From Brevipalpus yothersi (taxonomy: Eukaryota > Arthropoda > Arachnida > Trombidiformes > Tenuipalpidae): DNA of 64,000 bases. The position numbers and the translations under genes are program-made. How positions within the stretch are numbered: the stretch's first letter is position 1; each line of letters begins with the position of its first letter. The stretch is taken from the NCBI GenBank assembly GCA_003956705.1, contig QZCP01000841.1:88291-152290 (forward strand), in the 5' to 3' direction. The notes under the pieces were generated by a model. It did no database searches. It was not told the origin of the DNA and worked only from the letters and a program-made list of their open reading frames with translations. Of the stretch, positions 25,036 to 34,781 are shown in pieces.

Positions 25036-26247
25036 GATAAATGAACTGTTGAAACTTTATCGTTCTTCTTCCACCTCTCTATCTCTCCCTCTTTCGTAAT
25101 TAAAGTTCGCTAATAAGTTTAACAGAAAGTGTGAATAGAAGAAGAGACAAAATTGCAGCAAAGAACTAATCAAGTTAAACCGTCAAGATGCGAAATAAAA
25201 ATGGCTTAAAAATTAGCATCAGGCCGATCTTATATGGAAGCCTTTATGTACTCACTCTCTCTCTCTTTCTCTCTTTTTGCTGTCCGCCAGACCATAGTCT
25301 ACATTTTGATCTGTTAATCACTTTGTATATACATCAGCATCAGCATCATCATCATGTTCTCCTCCTCGTAAGATGTAAATTTCAATTTTCCAATCCTCGC
25401 AATGCCTCCCACCTCCTCTCTCCAGCTATTGGATAAAATAAAAGTGTATGATAACCACCTCTCCATACTTTTTGAACTTTGTCTCAGATTTTATATATGT
25501 ATACATGATTTATATATAGATGTACATGTACATGTACATACATTGTTACAATGTCCCGATGAGTTTCGCTGGTCACACTGGAACCTCTTTCACTGTTCAT
25601 ATCCTGACATATCTAGTCAGTCCAGGGCTTAGTCTAGGATTTTACTCATATGAGGCAACAGATAGGGTGTGAAAAATTTTTGTTTGCAAAAAAAATTACG
25701 ATTTGCACCATTGTTAATATTACCCTGGACAAAGCAAGAATGCATCACATTTTATCGGCATAAAAATTCTTCGTCCAGAAGAATTTCATGAAAAATTGTT
25801 CAACGAAAAGCTTGTTCAAAAGCAAAAAAGGAGGGAGAAATTATCGATCTTGCCTGGCAGCATATCGATATTGAAGCTGCATGTTTTTCGGCTGTTTTCA
25901 AAAATCATCAAAACATTGTATGGAATGTTTAATTATCATTAAGTAATTGAGGAATTTGAGGCTTTTGTTTTGGTAGTTTAATTTTAACATGTTCTGATTG
26001 AATATTTCATGTGTTCTCTGTGTTTGTGTGTGTATGTGTCCGTTGAGAAGTTTGCCGACCATAATTTACCAACACACACACACATAATTGTGAATGTTAT
26101 CAATGTTTTTTCATCCCTTCATGTGTTGTTAAGTGAGCTGCTGGTAATTTGCATGAACATAATGTTTACATTTAGAACTAATCGTTAATTAATGATTGCT
26201 ACTGTTCAAGTGGCAATATCTGATCTTCACTGATTCATCGATAAACA
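25036..26247. other. Head-to-head intergenic region (nuclear receptor / GTF3C1)
   Basis: This 1.2-kb region separates two divergently transcribed genes and should hold both promoters. It contains pyrimidine-rich tracts, a repeated GTACAT palindromic segment near 25527-25542, and facing TG and CA runs near 26021-26040 and 26071-26084. No additional gene is supported. Confidence 0.6.
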
Positions 26248-29200
26248 ATGGCTTTAGATTCTGTTGGTGTTGTTCTTGATGAAATAAGTCTTGAAGGATT
26301 GGAAGGAATCACTTTGGCTAGCCTATGGATTCGATTGAGTGATGCCAATTTTCCACTTGATCTTTCGGAAATTGATGTCCAGCGATTTATTTGGTCCAAT
26401 ATTATATTTGATAGAACATCAAGTGGAGATCTGCAAATATTCGCTCTCCCTAAGCCTCGTAAAACTATACAACTCTTCGATAGATATCAGTTCACCAATC
26501 CAGATTCTGGTGCATGTTTGGAAACTGATTCAGTTCCTGAAGATGTTTATGGTATTGTCACTCCGGTCACTGATGGCTCAATCAGAGGCTCATGTTGTGA
26601 ATATAGCTCAAGAAAGGACATCACTCGAACTGTACTTGGTGAGTTGTGAATCTGGATGAGATGAGTAGCTCTTTTTCATTCCAGACTATCTTCCCTTCCC
26701 TTCCCTCTCTGTCCAATCACTCTAGAGAACAATCAAACTATGGATGAAGTTAACCGAAAGTATGGCAATAGATTGGTTATTGTGGCCAGTCAACGCTTAA
26801 GAGAATGTGCCTTACGGTTATCATCATGTGAGCCAGGTTTACCTTTAACTGAGATGCAATATTGTGTTCTCGAAAAAATTGGTCGAACTAGAAAATACGG
26901 TGAAGTTACAGTAGGAAAAGAAGCCTCTCAATATCGAGAGCAGCCGAAAACACTATTTTATTATCGAAAACTTCTTCTCAATCGCGGTTTGATCAAAAAA
27001 CAGCAGCACATAATTTCCATTCCTACCAGTGGCCAGAATCGTGTTGGTCTTGTTTTAACTTTACCCAGATTTCATTCCATACATCTTATGCCTCTTGCAA
27101 CAGCAGCCCTCAAGTTGAGTCAAATGCTAATGAGATATCCTGATCAAGAGGGTGATTACTATGAGCTACAGGAAGCACTATCTTTGAAGAAGAAACTCTT
27201 TCGAGCCATTTTTACTAATTATGATAAGAATTTCGCAATAATCGATTACAAAGATGCCGAGAAGGAAAATGAAATTCTTAGAAAAATAAGATTAAAAAAA
27301 CCTGTAGACTTTGAGGCTGAAGATGAGTCTGAAGAGGAGGATGTGGAGGATAATGACAATGATGCTGTCACTGATACACCAAGAAAGATTCGAAACTTTT
27401 CTCAGTATTCCAAAACATTTGATCCCAAATTGATACTAGTTGACAGGAGCCTTTCCAATCAAGTTCTAGAACTTATAGACCGATGGGACTCAGCGGAGGG
27501 TATCAGTTTACGAGAGATAGGCGAAGAATTACGTCTGCCCAAACTCGTAGTAAGGCAGGTTGTTCGAGTTCTTGAGAGATCCAATGAAGTTGTTACCAAC
27601 ATGATAGATCATGGTAAACAGAAAATTAATAAGTTCAAATCCATCAACAAGAGAGATGAAAGTGAATTACATCACACTATTCACGATGATTCTCTTAAAT
27701 TTGCAACAAATGAAACTGCTCTCTTCAAACAACGTGCCAACATAATTTTGGAAGCAGTTCGAAAAAATCTCATCTACGATGAACTAGTCACCTTTAAGAA
27801 ACTTATATTGGCTTCCGAAAAAGGAAGTAAATACACTGTGGATCGCAAATCGATCAAAAATGTCATCAATAAGTTAGCCCTCAACGGGTATGTAAGATAT
27901 ATACGAACTTTATTGACTTATCACGGAAAAGAGTATAAATTTGAAATTGTTTGCGATCCATCTATAACTGCCAATAGTCCATTGGTGAGAGATAGAATTG
28001 AAACGAAAAAATTTCGCCTCTTCGGTGCCATAGGTGATGATAGTCATTTTCCGCAGAAAATTGTACGCCGTAAATCAAATGCTCAAACTTCAAATGCCTT
28101 TGAGTGTGAATTAAAGTACAAACCATCCGTAGCTCGACGCTATGGTTATCAGCCGAAGATGCCAAAGTTAATGACATTGTACAAGTTTCTATTCTACTTG
28201 ATGAAAGTATCCGACAAACGGAAATATAGAGATTGGCGCCAGAATATACCCAAACTAATTCTCAGTTCCGATGGTGAGTAGACTTATTGGCTCTCATTAG
28301 TGAGCATTGATTATTCTAATACAAAGTATCTATCTATCCTTATGTGATTAAGGTTCATGTACCCTTGGAGATCTTATCCCTCGATTACCTCTAGAAATTT
28401 ATGTGAAAATAGTGTTCATCAGTTATGAAATCCCTGAGTTGGATAGTTATTTATCCGATCAAGGGAGACGCAATTTGACCATGCAAATGCTTCCCCCGTC
28501 TTTGAGAAAAAAACTTATGCTTAGGCGAAAATATATATTCAATATATTCGAGGAGCTAGTTTGTTTATCCCATCTGAATTTGGTTCGTATTGAATATCGT
28601 GATCAGTGTACAAAAGAAACGACCAAAATATTTCTCAACACAACCACCAGTTTCAACGATTTTGATACTGTTCGCGAATACGATTTCCACTCTCTGGAAG
28701 ATATTGAAGTTTTCATTTGTGATCTTATTGTTCACTGTTCAAGGACTGATTGTGTTAATTGTTCCTTTGAACCCGCTCTGTTTGTCCACAATCAGCGTAA
28801 TTGGACATATTCTCCCCAATTGAAAGAATCCACCAAAGTAAATGGTACATTGAATCAAATCAAACGTAGATCTAAGCCTTTGAAACCCTTGACTAATATT
28901 CGGACAGACAATTCCGATGATCATCCCGACCAAATCGAATCCTCGGCGCATTCATCAGGCTCTTTGCCATCGCAGTCATCATCAACAACAGCCATCAAGT
29001 TGCGAAAGCGAAGAAGAGAAAAAGTAAGTGAGCCAAAAGAGCAGAGAAAACCGAAGAAAAGAAAAACTGAACATCATGATACGATTGATAAATTGGCTCT
29101 TAAGAGAAAAACTAAGCAACGTGTGCAATGGACAAAAGAGGAAGATTGCTTCCTTCTCATGTGTCGTATAGCATCTATCCTGTTGGATCCTAATTGTCCG

Positions 29201-30913
29201 ACCTTCGTCTGTGTTCCTGGAAATGTTGTTCGTGATGAGTTGCATAAACATTTGCCGGAATTGTCGGCCGATAAAACAATCAAAGCATGTCAAAGAAGAT
29301 TGAATTACATGTTGAAAAAATCAGAAACTAGAGAAAATGTGATGGAATGGGTTTCCGATGTTAAACAGGAAATTGATTCTCTCAACTTGGGAAAGCCTGA
29401 ATGTCCGAAAACAGATATTGATGCTTGGTCGGATGCTTTCTTGAAATACTTACATATACTTTTGACTAAATTTCAGGCTTATCATTTAAGTCTATCTTCT
29501 ACTTCATCAAATGAAGCATTCAAACAATTCAATTCACTTGATGAACTTTTGAAGGAGCACAAGATTGTGGAAACACAGGTCGACATCATGTTATCCAGAC
29601 CTCCTCTATTCCAGGAGCCACACAATATTGTCGATATCTGTGTGACGGCAGTGACAAATGTGATAGTTTCGAGTCTTTTGGGAGAGACTTTTGAAAAATC
29701 AGAGGGCTGTCAAGGTGTTGAGCAAACTCTATTCAAAATTTACCAAAAATATCCTGATACTTTGATCAGATCAGTGATAACAAAGTTATCCAGGAATCGT
29801 GTTATGACTAAGAAGAGAAGCGCTAATGGTAAAGTTTCCTTCCAAAGGAGTCGAGGAGTAGCACCTTACAAGATATCTCAAGCCTATCTTTTCGCTTTGA
29901 AAACCAAGTATATTGTCAGTGAGCTGCCTATTGATATTCGACCTGGTCCGATTGGAATAACTAAGGACTTATCACGAGGAGAGGTTGCTGTTGCTGTATC
30001 ACTCTTCACCTCTAGGAAAGCTAGTTTCTCTATTGAGATTCCGGAGAACTTTGTTTCGTTTGATAGAAGCAAGATGGATTTCAGATCTAACGACCAGGCT
30101 GAGTTCAGCCGAAATTATGAGGATCCAAAGCTTGCCTCTCGCTACTCCCTCCAATGCTATCGGAAACAATTGACTGAGGGCAACTTTCCAATGATTCATC
30201 ACTCACAAGACTATCTGCTAGTCAATTCATGTTCAGTAATTTGCAGTGGGATCATAGATGAACTCGATTTTTCCGTATTCTTCCACGATTTAGAGGTTGA
30301 TTCCATTCTCAAGCCACCGAAGAAACCAGAATTGAATGATCATCGATTGAGTCGCTTAGCATCATTAGTGCAAAGTTTTAAAGAACTTGGTGCTGTTCGT
30401 GAAAATCTCAGTGACTGGAATGAAGCCGAAATATCTCATCTTCTATCTTCTAAAATTATATTCAAGGTTGGTGTCAATCAGCATCGCTATGTTCATTATG
30501 AGCATGTAGATCACTGGCTTATCCATTCCGGAACAACCGAAAATCCGAATCTCACATTTGTGCCTAAGTTTTGGAAAGATATCTATGGTCACGCGAACAA
30601 GAGGGTGTTGTTCAAAATTCTATCTGTTGTCTTAGCTAATATTTGGCTGAAACCAGGAATCAGTCGTCTTCATCTAGCGAAAGTTTTGACCAATGTTCTA
30701 TGTCCAGCCCAAACAGAAGATGTTTTGAAATTCCTGGAATCGCTTGGATGCCTTCAAACCATTCAAATTCTCCAGACGAAGGAAGTTTCTCTTTTCGATG
30801 ATGATAACATTGACGAGATATCTAACGATCCTAACAATTATGTCACCTATTTGATGGCTTCTCCTGATTCTTTTATAATTTTATGTCAACTAAAAGCTCA
30901 AATGGGCTGTTAA
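26248..30913 (+). CDS. GTF3C1: General transcription factor 3C subunit 1 (TFIIIC220-like), 3 exons
   Basis: Largest subunit of TFIIIC, which binds the B-block of tRNA-type promoters and recruits TFIIIB for RNA polymerase III. Exons are 26248-26638, 26726-28273 and 28353-30913, phase-consistent, giving 1,499 residues (human about 2,109). The N-terminal winged-helix region matches the family: LDEISLEGLEGITLASLW, then GNRLVIVASQRLRECALRL, then KTLFYYRKLLLNRGLIKKQ. Exon 3 opens with LGDLIPRLPLEIYVKIVFIS, another conserved block. A Ser/Lys-rich linker with basic nuclear-localisation-like stretches (KLRKRRREK, KKRKTEHH) precedes a conserved segment with WTKEEDCFLLMCRIASILL. Acidic residues cluster near residue 330 (EDESEEEDVEDNDND). 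The ATG at 26248 is the first in-frame start, before the conserved N-terminal block. Confidence 0.93.
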
Positions 30914-31075
30914 TAAATTCATGAACCATCATATTAATACATCTCTCTTTCTCTGATTACAAAACATTCTGAAAGAGCAAGTTTTTATGTTCCCCTTGAG
31001 TGAGGCTTATCATGCGCTCAGAAAAAGTCAGATCAAAGTATGTTTTATTAGTAACAAGTGAATAATAATAATAAA
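30912..31075 (+). terminator. Poly(A) signals for GTF3C1
   Basis: AATAAA at 30912-30917 overlaps the TAA stop codon (30911-30913). A second AATAAA is at 31070-31075. The distal one is the more conventional position. Confidence 0.5.
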
Positions 31076-31522
31076 TTCTTCGTAGCATCACATATTATAA
31101 TCTCATCTATTAAATGAGATCTTGAATAGATGGTAACATGATTTTTGAATAAGATGATTAGGAGGCATCTAATGATGATTAAAATTGCACTTTTGAATTC
31201 ATTCTCGAGATAGCCTGGTCAATGAGATTTTCTTTAGCCGTCAATTATGCTTGTTTAAGGAAATAAGGAAAATTCAACAAAAGTAGATGAAAAACATTCA
31301 AAAACATCTGGAGAACGCTCGTAATATTTTACACATAAAATTAGTTCTAAAGTTTACGAAATCGAGTGATTATTACACTCAAACAATCTTTAAATTGATA
31401 TATAGTTGATCTTTCCACATGTTCAGATCCATAGAAAGATTCTTAATCTGATTTAAATTCAGCCTAGGTGTTCTGTGATGGAAAGTTGTGGTGACTGTTG
31501 CATCGAATTTGTGTAGGGCTTC
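30914..31522. other. Tail-to-tail 3' region of GTF3C1 and PPP2R3
   Basis: AT-rich stretch between two converging stop codons. It contains plus-strand AATAAA (31070-31075) and the reverse complement of AATAAA (31044-31049) for the minus-strand gene. No gene is seen. Confidence 0.7.
31044..31049 (-). terminator. Poly(A) signal for the PP2A B'' gene
   Basis: TTTATT on the plus strand (AATAAA on the minus strand) lies about 475 bases beyond the stop codon of the minus-strand PP2A B'' gene. Confidence 0.45.
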
Positions 31523-33676
31523 TTAGTCTTTGGATGAATGCTGAGCATTTTCCTCGGCCACCAATAGGTCATATTCTTCGGCCGCAAATTTATCCCAGTC
31601 TGAGATCATATTCTCATCTTGATCCTTGGAAGCGAATGGATCACGTTGCTCATGGTCAAGATATTTGTCCAGATTGAAGAATGTATCAAAAAATACCGGA
31701 GTCATTTTACAACGCTTCAAATCAGCAAGTGCGATTCGATCTTTTGATTTTGGTCTCACCATATCGATCATTTGGCAGAGGCAATCGTTGAACGGAAGTG
31801 CTTCGATTCCCAGAGCTTCCATTCGTTTGACTTGTTCCTCATAAAAATATTCCAATTCATACATTGATAAATAGCCATCTCCATCGATGTCCATACATCT
31901 GAACCAATATTCCACGCTACGTGGGTGTCTTTTGTCCTCCTCAGACAAAAGGAACCAAACAAACTCAGAGTAGGTCATCTTGCCATGCTTTCGAACAGGG
32001 CCTCGAGTAACTGCTCCTGAGAATATCCGATCAATCATTCGGGAAGATATTGCTAAAAGAATAAGGTGGAAGAGAATAGAGAATAGAAAGTTAGGCGCAA
32101 TACCGGAAATATGAATGAGAAATCAGAAAAAGATGAACACAAGAGTTTGGAGGCCATGATTCAATTTGAAAATTTGTTTAAATTGTTTCAACGATAGCTT
32201 GTAATGTAAATGGAAAATTGGAAAGAGTGAGATGAAGCTTTTTCAACGAATCATGATATCGGTTGGATCGTAAAATTGGCAAGAGTAGCCTACAATGATG
32301 ATCCATATAGCCAAAGTGATGCGAAAGCTGATTCATAATACAACTACTACGTCAACAATTTTGGCTGACGTTCCGATCTAATACTGATGGAAGCTTTTCA
32401 CAGAAAGAGAGAGAGATACATAGAGATAGAGAATGGTTTGCATTTTCCAACCATCCAAGTGAAAAGCGTAAAAGTTAACGCTTACACGCGTACAATTTGA
32501 TTAGCTTCATGGTTCCATGTTACCATCATGTTTTCATGTTTCATCATCAACATTATGGAATATGTTCAGCATTGGTTGGAAAATGTTCAGTTCAAGTTTT
32601 CGAATAGAAGTAGTGGCAAGAAGAATTTTTTCGACTTACCTGCTTCATTATGCCTCATGAGATCTTCTTTATCAATGATTAGATCATGATCACGATCTAA
32701 TTCCCAGAATTTACAATAAATAACGTAAAAATGTTCATATGAAAAATAGTCGGTTATTTGATTTATATCCTCCTCTTCTTCCAGTAGCTCAACCACTGCC
32801 AGAAAATTGCTTTTACGAAGTTCTGGCACAGTAATTCGGCCTGTCCATGATTTGTTTACCCAATAAAAAATCCGAGCGATCACCTTCAAGAGGGTGGAAG
32901 ATGAAAAAATAAAAAATATATATTTATATATATAGAGAGAGGAAAAACCCCGTAAAATGATCGATAGAAAGACATAGAAATGCATCAGATCAATTACCAA
33001 AGATGTAACGGTATTACCTAACCATCTATGGATCTGATATGGAAATAGAGTACAGTTAACCTATCAACTTACCGTGTGAACATATCGAGAATGGAATTCT
33101 ACAGCTTCCTTGAGAAATCCTAGACCGGGATGTGTCTCGATCACATCCTGCATCATCGATACGAAGTCTTCGCTGATCAAATATTTCCGCTTTCCTTTGG
33201 ACAAAATTCGAACAAACTTGGAAGAATTGTCATGACAATTTGCAACCAAACTGTTGATGGAAGAGATGGGAGTTAAAATAAAAGATGGAAACAAAAACCT
33301 TTCCAAAATTATAATCAATCTTTTTTCATGGAAAAACTTACTCTTTCCAATATTTCATGTACTGATCACATGAAATTGGAACGTTCTTGCGACTGGTACC
33401 GGCAACAGCCTCGTAAAGAGGTTGCTTCCAATACAGAGGCAACCCAGAGGCCTTGCAAATTCGGCCGAAAGTTTCTTTTACTGCCTTCTGATCGGGTAAA
33501 AGAGAAAATTCTGCCATAATTTTACGTGTTCGTGCTTCGATCTCAGATTGTGAATATGGACGTCCTGAGGGAAAGTAGAATTGTGGTATGTCTCGATGAC
33601 TTGTGGCCCATGCATCAGGAACTTTGCTCGAACGCTTACTACTAGAACGTCGCTCGAGGGTGGATGCATCATTTTC
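31523..33676 (-). CDS. PPP2R3A: PP2A regulatory subunit B'' (PPP2R3/PR72-PR130 type), conserved C-terminal core
   Basis: Calcium-responsive regulatory subunit of protein phosphatase 2A. Core exons on the minus strand are 33342-33676, 33073-33250, 32640-32883 and 31523-32052. All are GT-AG and phase-consistent. Conserved landmarks in order are RDIPQFYFPSGRP, GLPLYWKQPLYEA, DVIETHPGLGFLKEA, EEEDINQITDYFSYEHF, the EF-hand-like ELDRDHDLIIDKEDL, FSGAVTRG, a second EF-hand at FRCMDIDGDGYLSMYELEYF, FFDTFFNLDKYLDHEQRDPF and the C-terminal WDKFAAEEYDLLVAEENAQ. The two EF-hand loops (DRDHDLIIDKED and DIDGDGYLSMYE) keep acidic calcium-ligand positions. The exon at 33342-33676 begins in phase 0, so coding sequence continues upstream, most likely into the serine-rich exons at 34782-37696. 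I cannot tell which vertebrate paralogue is closest; the symbol denotes the family. Confidence 0.92.
32053..32639. other. PP2A B'' intron, 587 bases
   Basis: Intron between the two 3'-most exons of the PP2A B'' gene, with a GTAAGT donor and a TCTTTTAG acceptor on the minus strand. Nothing else is recognised in it. Confidence 0.85.
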
Positions 33677-33947
33677 CTACACAAAAAAAGAGTGGATGAA
33701 ATGAAAGATGAATTTTTTTTATCACATTTGTAACACATGAAACGTGGAAAATGAACACCCTTGTTTTTTTCGTTCCCTCTTCTTATTTTCTTCCTCCATC
33801 TTGCTCTAGCTTTTTTTTTCTACCCTAGAAAAATATGCATCCACATAGCGTGATGCTTCTCCGCGGCTAAAAAGTTTCTCATCTGAGAGAAAAATTTTTG
33901 GCTTTCGAAAGTCATTCGAGTTCAATGAACTTTTTTCGTGGCCCTCT

Positions 33948-34004
<57 letters not shown>

Positions 34005-34355
34005 NNNNNNNNNNNNNNNNNNNNNNNNNNNNNNNNNNNNNNNNNNNNNNNNNNNNNNNNNNNNNNNNNNNNNNNNNNNNNNNNNNNNNNNNNNNNNNNN
34101 NNNNNNNNNNNNNNNNNNNNNNNNNNNNNNNNNNNNNNNNNNNNNNNNNNNNNNNNNNNNNNNNNNNNNNNNNNNNNNNNNNNNNNNNNNNNNNNNNNNN
34201 NNNNNNNNNNNNNNNNNNNNNNNNNNNNNNNNNNNNNNNNNNNNNNNNNNNNNNNNNNNNNNNNNNNNNNNNNNNNNNNNNNNNNNNNNNNNNNNNNNNN
34301 NNNNNNNNNNNNNNNNNNNNNNNNNNNNNNNNNNNNNNNNNNNNNNNNNNNNNNN

Positions 34356-34427
<72 letters not shown>

Positions 34428-34781
34428 TTCCATCCCACTCTTTCATGATGCATGTCTATTCTTTTTTCATTCACTAGCTTTCTCTCTTTTGACTGCCAGT
34501 TTCACCGTCTTTTCACTCACAATCGATCATTTCTACTCCCAAGGAGAGAGGACCCACTGGTGACCCAATTTCCCATGAGTTTCATAATTAAGCCAAAGAT
34601 TTGAGATTTGATTTCGTTTTGAGAAATTATGCCAAAACAGAATGTATGATATCCTTTCTTTTCTAGCTAATTAAAATTGTTTACTAGTCCATAAAATGGT
34701 CAAAAAAATAATGGGAAAGGATGAAAATGGAAACCCAGAGTATTTTACTCGATTTAGGATTGCAATCGAGTGTTTCCTTAC
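33677..34781. other. PP2A B'' intron with assembly gap (inferred)
   Basis: Interval between the exon starting at 33676 and the upstream exon ending at 34782. It contains a TC array interrupted by 351 unknown bases. If the serine-rich exons belong to the same gene, this is one intron with phase-0 ends on both sides. Confidence 0.6.
33952..34433. repeat. (TC)n array containing a 351-base assembly gap
   Basis: TC dinucleotides flank the N block (34005-34355) on both sides in the same orientation, so the gap is probably an unresolved microsatellite. Confidence 0.9.

Noticed and set aside
25720..25930. Protein-like open stretch upstream of GTF3C1 (for example FIGIKILRPEEFHEKLFNEK)
   Set aside because: The frame is closed on both sides by stops without splice sites, another frame looks equally protein-like, and I recognise no family. 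It may be a relic or chance.
33824..33882. Possible small exon (SDEKLFSRGEASRYVDAYF) between the serine-rich exons and the PP2A B'' core
   Set aside because: It has a good pyrimidine-AG acceptor, but its reading frame needs phase 1 at the start while the upstream donor at 34782 is phase 0. The direct join 34782 to 33676 is already in phase. It could be an alternative exon, so it is noted but not annotated.
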